Assembly (NCBI RefSeq): GCF_014851395.1
Contig: NW_024044459.1
Location: 20,927,918 to 20,991,917, forward strand
Source: Micropterus salmoides
Lineage: Eukaryota; Chordata; Actinopteri; Centrarchiformes; Centrarchidae
Direction: 5' to 3'
DNA: 64,000 nt
Positions 13,787 through 26,700 of the stretch are shown in pieces. The notes beneath the pieces were generated by a model, which made no database searches, was not told the DNA's origin, and was given only the letters and a program-made list of their open reading frames with translations. The position numbers and the translations under genes were made by a program. Each line of letters starts with the position of its first letter. Position 1 is the first letter of the stretch.

Positions 13787-16700
13787 TCAAAGCAACACAC
13801 ACATTAAAAACAACATGCATGGTTACAACTGATACACCTCTGCACTTCTAATCAAACTAGATAACAAAAACAGAAGCCTTACGCAATATATTCACAGCAT
13901 ACGCGTGTATTGTATGCGAGTGTGTGTGGGAGAGAGAGCAACAGAGATAACACTACAAAGTATTCAACAGAAAATCCCAGTGAATAAAGTTTATCAGGCT
14001 CTCTTGAGCCTCTTGTTTCCTGTTTCACAGACACATGCAACTTCCCAGATAGTTGCACGTGTTGCAGAGTGTCACAGTTAAAATACCGCTGAGGGCATTA
14101 TTTCTGTGGCTAAAATACTGCAACATACACACGAGTATCCACAACAAGCGGATAAACACTGAACATTCTATTAGTTTTCCATTTCGAAACTCCAAACAGA
14201 TTCAGTTTTGTCATTTCAAAAAGGTATCTGTCAAGGTATCTACTCTGTATGTGGAACCAAACAGCTATACCACTCTGAGAGTCCTGACCACTCGGACTGT
14301 AACGGTTGCGTTTCTGTAGAAGATTTACCTTCTGGAGACCACAAGCCACGGCTGGGTGTAACTCTTTACACAGTCTCTCACATGTGCATCCAACTCCACT
14401 CTACAAGAAAAGAGAAGGAGGAGGGGGATAAGAAGACATGTACACACATTCTCGTGCAGACACGTATGCAAACATTCACAGACAATTGGAAACTTGACAT
14501 TCCTCTTCTATCTTAATTTGCACTTCATGGTCAAGGTGCTGGACAAGTAAATGCTGTGTGGGATTGTATTGACAAAACAGTTATTGTTTTTTATACTGCG
14601 AAAGTCAGATTTCAAAGATAAACTTTCCTGCATGGAATTGAGAACCACCTTGGAATGCAAATGAGACGTTTTTGTGTGCAACTTTTACTGTAAGCAAAAT
14701 CAATCTGACCAAAACTTTGTAGAACGAGGATTCAGTAGTTGAATGCATGAAGACTGTCGTTTGACTTTTAACTATCTGCAAGGTGCTGAAACAAACATCT
14801 TCTGTAATTATTCCACACTTTTTTAAACATCTTTTCTGAAATACTTTTTACCAAACAGTTCTAATAGCTTGCCAATTTCATTTTAGGGAGGAATTTATTT
14901 TCATGGTCAATGCCAAACATCCTGTGACCCACCCATCTTCGGGGACAGAGTGTCGAACAGTGCGACACTCCTTCTCCACATGCTCCACCTTCAGGTCATC
15001 GTCGGGGAAGTCTCCAAGTTCATGCATCAGGGCTGAGTCTCCACTTTTTAATTGTGACATCAGGAACTCCTCCAGGTCCAGCGGCTCCACTGCTTCATAC
15101 GACTGAGGCTGCAGAACGAAGGGGTGATGGAGGAAGGGAAGATTTAGGACATGTAGCAACAAATATCACATGAGGTACAGATGGAGACTAATATTTGCTT
15201 AAGTGCCATTTAAGGGTTATCATCAGAGTGGTGTGGATGATCAAAAGGGCTTCCTATGGATGAATATTAATTATTTTGCATAAATTTAAATCATACCAAG
15301 ACACTGCCTCAGAATTGTCTGAGGAGGTCTTGGGTTACAAAAAAGGAAAACAACAAGCAAACAACAAAATAGATTGATAGTTTGTGAAAAGCTAAAGGGT
15401 GATTGATGAGTTTGTACAGTCCACATAGTGCAGAGAAGTAGTGAGGGAAAAGATAGCAAGGGAGGTGGGACCAACCAAACATGTTGAATCATGACTATTT
15501 TCTAATAGCTCATACCTGACGTGGAACAAAAGAGTGGAGCACACACATAAATAGAAACTAGAACAAAACTGGCCTGTATCAAGACAGCCAGGTGATTTTT
15601 TTCAGTAAACCTATTTTTAGACATAAACTCTATCAGCACACAATACAGAGCTACAACAGATCAAAGGCAAAGCTGCAATCACTTTTATGTACAGTGCAAA
15701 TGGGCTGAAATTTTCATTTGAAATCAGCACATATTGTTCAAATCATCAGTGTACACAGTGAAACAGATTCTCACTGTCCCTTAAAGGGGAAGAATAGGCA
15801 TGCTTTTCATCATCAGAAAGAACTCACAGGAGAAAAAAAAAAAAAAAAAAAACACAACTGATGAGATAACACACGTCCCTTTTGTGGTGCCGGGCTGACT
15901 ATGGGGGTAAAAGGGGGACCTGCATGGAGCAGGTGTTTCTGTGAAAAGTGGCAGCAAACTGGGCAGAATTCCAATCTGATTACAGTCTGCAGGCTGATGT
16001 AGGCAAAAGCTAGGAAATAAACATAAACCACAATATCATACTGAAAGATTTTCTATATAATCAATGATAAAAGAAAAGCCTTCTCAGCGTCTCAACAAAT
16101 ACAATGCACAGAGAAGATCTGCCTTAGCACCATCCAAAAAGAATATTTAAGCTTTTAATCGTGCACACTGTCCCACACAGGAAGCATTTGCATGACAAAC
16201 AGGTAGTGTGTGAAAGACTGAATGTGAGAGAAAGTGTGTGTACAGGAGACTGAGAAAGAAAAAAGTCCAGAGCCAAACCAGCCAATGGCGTACACAGTAA
16301 CATAACTTGTACACAGAGAAGATGTAGAGATAACTGCAGCAACAAGGTGAGTCATTGCTGTATTCAACTTTTAAAAGCAGAGCAAATTCCACTGGCCTTC
16401 AGACATGTTTTTGCAAATCCACCCCAAGGATATTTTTCTCTGATGAGCACTCAATAGCTATATGCACCACATGTATTAATGGTTAGCATGCAACGCAAGA
16501 AGGAAAGAATACACAGACAGCCATGTAACAACTGTATCATTATTATTTTAAATGGCAGACCTACAGTACAGATAAAACCTTCAACTCCTCCTTTTCTATA
16601 GAGGAGGCGTGAACCTCAACAGTGTCTCTGCACTGGCAGCTTCTCCATGTGTGCATCTCTCTGGCTCTCTGCCTCAAAGTTCAGACAAGCATTGTAACAT

Positions 16701-17697
16701 GGCCTCTTTTTCTTGTGTCGTATAGAGTCTAACAAAAACAAATGAATGCAAATCTATGCATGCCTCTGATCAGTGCCTGCTGCTCTTTGGAGGCATGAGA
16801 GGTGCTAGCAAGTAACTACCTCTCCTTGCCAAATCAACAGCCAGACTTTCTATCTGTTTACTCATTGGTGATTAAAATCGTGATACCTTATTTAGGAGAA
16901 TTGTTTAACCTGTATGAAGCATTGCAAACTACTGTGCAGATACATGCAACAAAAGATATTTAGAATAAACTTTTTTGATACAAGTACACATTTTCAAAGC
17001 CAATAAATGTTATATCAATTACTACTGGAGCCTTACTTAAATAAAATTCATCCATTTAAAAAACCACATGCATTTACCAACATCACTGTTCTCAGTGTAC
17101 ATTGTCAAACATGAGCAGGGACGGAAAACAGACTCAGAACTCATTACAAACACTGTTCTTACAAAATACAGCCACATTTGACCTGAATTAGGACATAAAA
17201 CTCAATCTAGTTTGCCAATTATCTCATTCTAATGTCTCACTAAAGGACAACTGTGCTCATATGGATATAGAAGACTTACCCGGCTGACAACTGAAAAACG
17301 GCACCAAAAAAGGAAGCATACAAAATGGCGCACTCCGGATACGGGAACCTACAGTGTGCACCTACTGACGCTGAATGTTTTTTGTTGAAACTAAGCCACA
17401 ATGCAGTGCACAGATCCTCTTTAAATTGATCCTCATATTCCTAGAAGATAAGAACTCCAGCAGATCTGAGAACAAACAATCAGCATTACCAAAAGTAGAA
17501 GAAGAGGTGTTCATAGCCAATCTAAATGAATATTTAAGTTAAGCCTGACCATTTGAACCCACAAAATGACATGACAGCAGTTTCAAGCGTTCAGTGTTAG
17601 AGTTGAAATGGAGAAACCACAAAACATAAAAGGAAGTGACATCAGAAAGGCGTCCCTCTATCAACTGGTGTTTTAACAGACAGGAAGAGAAAATACA

Positions 17698-17757
<60 letters not shown>

Positions 17758-20700
17758 TGCTGCTCATATACACACAGCCGCTGCACACATGCATGAAAAC
17801 ACATGCGGCTTTTCCTCAAAATCTCTCAATTTGTTCATTAAACCTACAACAAACAACACAGATCTGCCAACACTCCTCACATTTAGGAACTAAAAATAGT
17901 GTTAGAGCAACAGAGAGTGATAACTGTGATAATCAACAAAGTGATCCACCTCACAAGTGCAACAAACATCCCTCCCTCCCTCCTCTCAACAAACATCCCT
18001 CCCTCAGCCCTGTGCTAGACGCGACTGCTGAATAATGGGAAACTATCATCCCGGAGATTATAGTATTAAAACCCCTCTCCCGCATCCCAAATCCGTCCAT
18101 ATTAAAGATCTGCCCGTGTAAGCTGCAAGGTAAGCAGGCCCCATCCAGCGTCTGTTAGTAGCCAAGGCACTGACCCATTTCCCAAGCAGGTTAGAGATTA
18201 ACCGTGTTGCATATTACAAGCTGGGCTGGGATGGATGGTCCAAGTACTCCTCCTCAAACCCTGTCAGCTGACTAGCTCAAGGATCATCACTGGGAAAGTA
18301 TCAAAGGGCTTCAGCTCAGTTAGTCATGCACACAGATATGTCAGGAGACTTAGCGCCAAAGAGCTTTAGAAAACTTAAAATGAGAGATGTAGGGCAGCCG
18401 AGAGAGAAGAAATGTGAGGGAAAGACAGAAATAGGGGAAAAAAGCAGGAAGACTGAAAAAGGAATATATGACTCTGGGAGGCAGAGACAGAGGTTCAGAG
18501 GGTACCGCGGAGAGACTAAGAGTGTAGTGGGAACAAATCCCTGCAAAGAATTACTGTGCATCATTCGGTATGCTTGCTTGAGAGAGCAGCAATCACTCTA
18601 ACTGTCTGCTAGGCTTCAGCTGAAGAGGAAAGAAAACAACATGTCATACTTGCATTCAATCCTCTGCAGAAACTAAGGGATACTTCGTTTTCCAAATCAA
18701 AGAACAGGCCGTGTCAGCCCTGTTTTTAAGAAAAGCATGTTAAGCCATGACTAAGTTCTCATCTTACCTATTGTAAGACGAAGAAAGATTCTTCCTAAAC
18801 AAAAACAAAAAATTCAGCTCTTTTGCAGAAATGCAGACAGCTGTTGTAGCAGAATTTCTATGATTGAAATTTGAATCTTCAGGACTAGACACCACTGAGT
18901 CAGACACTCTCCGCACTAATGACAGTAAAGAGGATGTGAAGATACGTTTAAAGCCCTTTGGTGGTGTAAGCACAAACACTAAAGCTGTGTTACTGCAGCA
19001 TTACAGGAAAACACTCCGCTGCCCTTCTGGCCACTCTATGAATTTCTTCTCAACTAGCATTACATCACCAGTATTAAGTGAAGTAACATTATATATACAG
19101 CATTCATTTTGCAGTCTGCTTATCTTCTTAACTGCACTTAACATGTTAGACAGTGACAAGTAACAGTGTATGTAAAAATTTGTCATTTGCTAAACTTGCT
19201 ATTACTTATTTTCCTTTCTGACAGGTGGACTAAGAACGCTTTATTTTAGGTCTCTGTAATTCAATCAAAGATATATACCCTTGATAATGCAACAAATACC
19301 TGCCAGATAAAAATTAGTTATTGTTTTATAGAAGAGAAACTCACCACAGTGAGGTACACTGTTGCCGAAGCGCTGGAGTTGGTTCGGGTGTGATTAAAGC
19401 CATAGTTCCCACTGAAGTTTCGTCTGATCTCTGCAGAACTGTGCCTGGAACAAAACATGGAAACACATACAGGTTTACACACCAGTTACTACATATATTA
19501 GTATTATATGGTATAGCACATTTGTGGGACGTTTGAAGGTTAATGTTTGTATAGAAGCAGGCACTGAAAACATCATGTAAAACCCATTTCTGTCGCACAA
19601 TTCCACCAACATGCATACAGTGCATCTTAATGAGAGAGGCAACAGTAATTCCGCCATTGTTCCTACTCGCATTAGTTTGAATTGGTCAGCCATGGTGATT
19701 CCATTCAAACCATTGTTCGCTTTCTACAGAAGCACATCTCTGCTGGCTGTGTAAAGGCTTTGTCATGCTGGCAGCCATACAGGCAGTGGAATAAATATGG
19801 TGTCCTGATTTAAGGGTCAGACTGAGCAGGAAATCAACATGACATAGGAATGGAGTAGTATTCAAATATATTGGGTAGATACGGAAGGTGTGTCTGTCTG
19901 TCTGTGTCTGTGTCTGTGTCTGTGTGTGTCTGTGTGTGTGTCTGTGTGTGTGTGTCTGTGTGTGTGTGTTTGTCCCTCTCCAAAAAGAAGGGAAAATCAC
20001 AAGAACAAAGCGATTGTCCCAATTTGTTGCCCACATTTCATCTCAATGAGACACTGAGCTCATGCATGTCGATTTCTTTATAATTAATCTACCACATCAT
20101 TTGAGCCCTACCAAACTCTACACAATAGCTGCTTTCTTCTCTGTGGTCCAACGATGAAAGGCCAGTTTTGTGTGTATAAGCTTGTGTATGTGTGTTTACT
20201 ATGTGTGTATGCTTTATTTGGTGTTAAAGCGCTCATATTTGTATGTATTTTTGCGTGTGCAAGTGTCAGAAACAGTTTATTGCAACATTGCCACACAGGA
20301 GAGAGTTAGAGGGCAAAGGCCTAAGTAAATGGGTCACATTCCCGACTGGTGACCCTGTGGTCAATCTCATGGGTTCATTTAGTCCCTATGGCCATTGTCA
20401 CAAGAGCCCTGTTACTAATTACCACCACAAACACATAAACACTAGTGCAATGGTGGAATGCCCGCATGTGAAAACAACTGAGGGTGCAGTCATGAAGCAC
20501 GTAAAACCCGTGAGGCAGCTTCATGCAAACAGCTGAAAACTAATATCATTAACATTCTGCAGCAACAACCAGTTTGCGTTTCAAGAATAAAAGCTAGATA
20601 GTTTACAGTTCATTTTAAAACAATACTCTGTATTTGAGTCAAAGATCCGTGCGCATGCCGTGTATAACACTTTCCTCTGTCAATCACATAACATGCTAAG

Positions 20701-23700
20701 TCAATACAATAACTGAATGCCAGGGAGGTTAAAAGCATGTGTGGGAGAACAGTATACACATTTACACAAAGAGCAAAGTCCAGCAGTGCAGCACTGTTTT
20801 ATCTAAACACACATCTGCTCCGCTGTCATTTAAAAACAAAGACAAGGGACAGGAAAGACAAAGCACCTAAACATAAAAATCAACAACAGTGCAAAAGTGC
20901 ACATGAACAGTGCACAATGCCCTGAAAAAATTATCAGCTGAAGCATGTTGCAACACACATATGTATGCTGATTACAACAATGAGCAGCCATAGACACACA
21001 ACACACACACACACACATACACACACGCTTAGCAACTTTATCAACTGTTATGCAATTCTAACTTATGTAAAAGTCACTCTTAACCAAAACAGGTATTTAT
21101 CCCTTACCCTTTAACTCAAACACCCACACCTGCGGCTGCTTAGTATAACAACAGTCCTCCACTGCTGGCCACTAAGCAGGTTTATTAGAGCAGTATGTTT
21201 GTGCTTTGCACGGCAAAACATGGAGGTTGATGGGGGATCTCACATATACACCCCACTTTGCACCCGCACATCAGCAACTTTAAGTCCTTCACGCGTACAC
21301 ACTTTTTATTTGTTTAAAAATGCCGAGTTGCTCCTTGTAATGCCATGTGTTGAATCACATAAGCCAGTGGAGCTTAAAGGCGCTGCAGGTAAAACTAGGA
21401 AACTAAAGCTCCAGAAAGCTTCAGGTCAACACAAGGAATGACCCTCCTCACAGCTCCACCTCACCAGGTGTCTAGCGAGGAGGCCAGAGTTATTACATCC
21501 GCCTCAGACATCTCCTCTTTGTTCAGATTGGTTTTAGCTTGTGCCACTTTATAAAGAAAATGGCAGAGGAAAGGAGGTACTGCTGAAATGAAATGGCCAC
21601 TGCACAAGACACAAGCCTATGGTACAGAACCTATGCAGTTAGAGTAGTCTTTGTATGAGTTTAAATGTTCTGCTCTGACAAAGAAAGAAAAACAATCTGA
21701 GTATGCCTTTTCTTGCCCAAAGGCAGATTGTCTGTTGAGTGTATTGAGCTTGTACCCAAGGCAATTTAAACCCTGTATAAACTTCTCATAACTTGACCTC
21801 TAAAGAAACACGCCCTACCCTGTGTACAGACTGAGCCCATAACCTCTCCACCACTAATGTGCCCTCCCCCTACATCTTTCATTGCCTTTGGAGAGACAAA
21901 GCTTATACATACCACCCCGTACTATTACAAGACATGCACTAGTGTATCTAAAGTAATATTTGCATACACACACATTGTCACATGCATACACGCATGGGAT
22001 TGCTTACTTGCATACACTGACACACATTCAAGGCCTGTCTATAAAAAGACCAGGCAAGTAAAACAGTAATCAGCTCTTACCAGCAGAGCCAAGCACACAT
22101 TATTTGACCACTAGTAGACAAACAGCTTGTCACAGCAGACAGCATCTGTCATTCTCTTTATCTGGCCCGTGTCTTGGCATCCTTTGTTACATAAAAAACA
22201 AAACTGCTCTTGTCAGGAAGACAAAAAGCAGGGGGAAGGACTTTGGTAATTTTGGTGAAATGACAGCAAAAGCAGCTTGTGTCATAAACCCAGCAAAAAG
22301 CAATGTATTGCCAGTGGCTTTTTAACAAAACCACTAAGATAGAGTAAGTTACAAATTCTTACAATGGATCAACCCAGAGACAACACTTTAAAAGGGGACA
22401 AATATTTAACTGTCAACAATACCTGCAGTGCTGTTAGCTGAGGGGACACTTAAGCGCATTGGTGAATACGGGTCCAGAGGACTGAATCGGAGGAGTTTAG
22501 TGCAACGTAGCAACACCATCTTGTCCTAATATAAATCCGACCCGGTCTGTAAAAACAGTTGTTACTAAAGTTGACATTTTTGGTCTTGAAAGCAGCTTCT
22601 GAAGTTTTTGCGCAGGGTTAAGGTCTCTGACAATGACCACAGTGGCATTTCCCGAAAGGCATATTCTCCACCACCACTCTTTCAGTCTGATGATGTTATC
22701 CTAAAATAAAATGTGAGCCAGCCAAGCATCAGCAAACCAGTATTAGCTGAAACTCTATTGAGCAATGCATAAGAGACTCCCTAACATGTTAAGCGTACAA
22801 TTCAAATAAAGGCTACATACCTTAGCAAAGTACAGCACAGCGATCAGAATCCTTAACTGCCCTTTACTGGCAATGCAGCCACTGTTGTCACATCATCATC
22901 ATCTCTTTCAGAGTATTCAGATTACCACAGTGCACGTGAACATGTTATCTGATTTCCAGTGTAACCCAATATCTCAGAGTAACCTGATTTCTTGTGTGCA
23001 TGTAAACATACTGACTGTCAGTACAGAACATGATGCAAGACCTTAAGATCAAGATAAACCACAGAAAAGCAACTGCAAAATGTTAGTAAATGCTGCCTCT
23101 TTGGATGGAACATTTGAATTGCCTCAAGAAAGTGTTCTCTTAGCTAAACACACAGCCTGATGACAATAACTACCAGTTTTCTTTGTCTTTTTTTCATGAG
23201 ATATAATTAGAAGAGATAATAAACAATGATGGGGAAGGCACTCTTAAAAACAGCTGCTACCGGGGAATGGTAGAATTACAACCGACAGCAAACTCCAGCT
23301 ATGAATTAGGGCTGATGACAGAGTAGGCACACTGTTAAAAAACATCAAGACTCAGCACATTTTTGGCACTATTATCCTGTTTGTAAATGGTAATTTGTAA
23401 ACGGACTGCACTTATATAGCGCCTTTCTAGTCTTCCAACCACTCAAAGCGCTTTACACTACTATGTCACATTCACCCCTTCGTACACACATTCATACACT
23501 GATGCCTTGCCCCCACGGAAGGCACCAACGGTTTATCAGAAAGGAAACACAAAATAATCCCATTCACACACTCTCACCCTGGGAGAACTTTGTTGTTGTC
23601 CAAGGACACTTCGACACGCAGTCTGGAGGAGCAGGGGGTCGAACCACCGACCATCTGAGTAGTGGACAACCAGCTCTACGTCCTGAGCCACAGCCGCCCC

Positions 23701-26700
23701 AACTTTGTTAGTAAAAGAGCTAAAAATATATAAAAAATCATAACACTGACCTCATGTACACTGTTAATTAGACCATTCTGTTTAAAGAAAGAAAATAATA
23801 TTGTCTCTCATTCATAGACAATGAGGAAGGCCAGAGGGCCAGAAATGTTTCATCATTAATCAGAATGAAATAACATTTGATAAAACTGCTTTGTGCGTGA
23901 CCCCATTATTTCAAGTATTTATGAGCTGTCAAACATACATCTAATCTGTCAGTAATGCTGTTAGACCTCAAGCTAAGTATCATCAGCTGCCAAACAGCTA
24001 TTTAACCTTCCTGTGACTTGAGTATTTCTTCAGATATGTACTTGCCCAAAAGCTGGATGGTTTCTGAAAGGTCTCAGGGCTCGGATTCAAGGTAAAGGAA
24101 AATAAATCTTTCATCATGCCCTCCCCTTTACAAAGAGATTTCCCCCTTTTTGTTACGTCATGCTGTTTGTGGCACGCCTGCACTTGCTGCGTGTGCAAAT
24201 CACTGGCCAAGCATTCTTCAAATTGCTCTAAAACTGTAGTTTCACTTCTTCTCACAGCTACATTTCTGATTAACAAGCCCACCCCAGATAATGAAAATCT
24301 ATAATTCCTACTCATAATTATCTGTATTTACTCCTCATCCAGCAGGCAAGCTGCTTAGTCAGTCTCCAATTATCCCTATCATTATCATTATTATCAAGTC
24401 AATCCACTAGAGGTGGTGGGAGGCTTCTTTAGCTTGCATGTAACAGCCAAGAAAAGCCCTTCTACCTCATCTGAGCCAAAAAGAAACACAGGATAACTGA
24501 GAGTGGTGTGGTATACATGACAAGAGAGGGGGAAGCAGACCAAAGGGATGCCCCCACTGTGTGTCTCATACTATCATATGTCTCCAGACTTAATGGGTCT
24601 TACTGCTATCAGCACCATCACGGCTCAGCTTCCTGTCAGAGGGAGGCGCGCACAAACACAGCGGTCATTTGGCAGGTCTCAGGTCACAGGCGGCTCCAAG
24701 CAAGAAAAAGTGAGTGTGGAAACTTTAAAACACAACTTCTGGTTGAGATTTAATGCTTTAACCACATGGCAAGTCATTTATCACATGTTTTTCAGTATAT
24801 ATTTTTTACCACACCCCATCACTCAATGGCCCACCAACAGTCAGTTAACAGATGTCATTAACCAGAGCCCAGAGGAAATCAGATGCAACTCAATCCAGAT
24901 CCCCCTGCCACTTAGGAGTTATTGAACAACAGAGGCCCCAGCTGCCCTCACACCTGTTACCATATGCCAGTAAGTAACATCGTGTTGAACAGTAGAACAT
25001 GTGTGTGTTCAGCTACCTTTGACCTGCTCACCAAAACTGAACACTGTGCCACACTTATTATGTTAGCATGTTGCCTTTTTCACTGACATATGGTCCCCCT
25101 TCTATTCCATTCCCCTTTTTTCATGTGCTTCTGAAGAAACACACATTTCCTGATTTAAAAACTGCCACAAACAAAAAAAGTGAAGTGAAACAGGAGTGAG
25201 ACGGTGTCCACAGTGTGCAGGATATCCTTCACACTCCATCCTGATAGAGAGATAGAGAGAGGAACTGCTCATGAGCACATATAGAATATTTAGGGGCGGA
25301 TTAAAGAGCATTCCTTTTGTAAACCTGATGTGACTGTCTCACAATTGCAAACACCCCTACATATATGGGATGTTTTAGTTTGCATGGCAATTAACAGGTT
25401 TTCCGGCCTGCTACTCACCGCAGTTTCAATCTGTGGCCACTGTTCCTCTTTGTCAGTGTGGTTTGTTTGTGTCCGGCTTTTGTTGCCATGACTATCTAGG
25501 TTGTTTCCCTTCATATACTACATTATTTTGCAGTTTATTTGACCAACGCACATAAAATTTAGGTCACAAGTTGTATCATTCTTTTAAATTACACATAAAG
25601 GGGTGTCCTAGTAGCCGAGGTGTTTAAGACGTTGACCATGTAATCACGACATCAGCTGGTCTGGTCAGGGGATCTTTGTTGCATGTCGTTCCCCTTCTCT
25701 GTCACATTTCTACCACTATTTCTGTCCACTATCGGAAGCTAGACAAGAATCACACATATCAAAGTCTGATCTTTTTGTATTGTGTCCACAGTCTGGCATG
25801 GGCTGAAATTCTGTTATTATGTATCTATTAAATGTTGCTGAATCACTAAACAAAATGCCAACAGCCTGTCCTCACTAAAAGCAGTTTGAGAAATCACTGT
25901 CAGTGAGTGAACTGCGTCTGCTGCATCATCACTCACTGGCTGTAACATTTTGCAACCACACATTCCACAACAGCGTGCTTATCTACAGTACAGCATCTTC
26001 TAACCAGCCCCTCTGCTGGCTCATCACTGGATTCAGGCTGTGACCCAAGATCCCTCACCTGCCTCAGCAGCTGAGCTCAGCTCTGCACAGCACATCAAGT
26101 CTCCATGACTTCTGCTGGCTATTAAAAACAAGAGTATGGTGCATTCACTGTGGTGATGGACAGGATTTCACACTGACACAAAACATGAAAAAAATAAATG
26201 AATGCTTTAGACTAGAGCTGAGATGAGACATTAATCAATTAATTAATTAATAACTCTTTAATCGTGTGGACAAAACATAATTTGAAGACATCACTTTGAA
26301 CTTTTGGAGTTGTTGGTCGTCATTGTATTCTGACGTTTTATGGACCAAAAATAAATCAATTATTCAAGAAAATAACTAGTAGAGCCTTCACTGATGAAGA
26401 AAATCATTAGTTGTAGCTCTACTTTAAATCTATTTTGGAAAAATCTCCAGTGCCGATTCATTAAAATCCTCATGTAAGAGAATAAAATATTAATCTTACA
26501 TTTATACCTAAGTTACAAAGTTTTAGATGGTACACTTAAGAGGTACAAAGCTGCAGAAGCAAGCAAACAGATATTTGGTTAAGAGTGCTTTAATGGAATT
26601 AAAACATGACTGTGGACTACAAAAGTGAGCGTAAACAATTTGCCTCATCATTTACCATCCTAAATTTGACCAAATGTAGTTTCTGCCCTTATCCACTTCC

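Noticed and set aside
19341..19625. 94-codon minus-strand frame across dock8 exon 2
   Set aside because: The alternative phase of a recognised exon; it would hit a stop when joined to exon 3.
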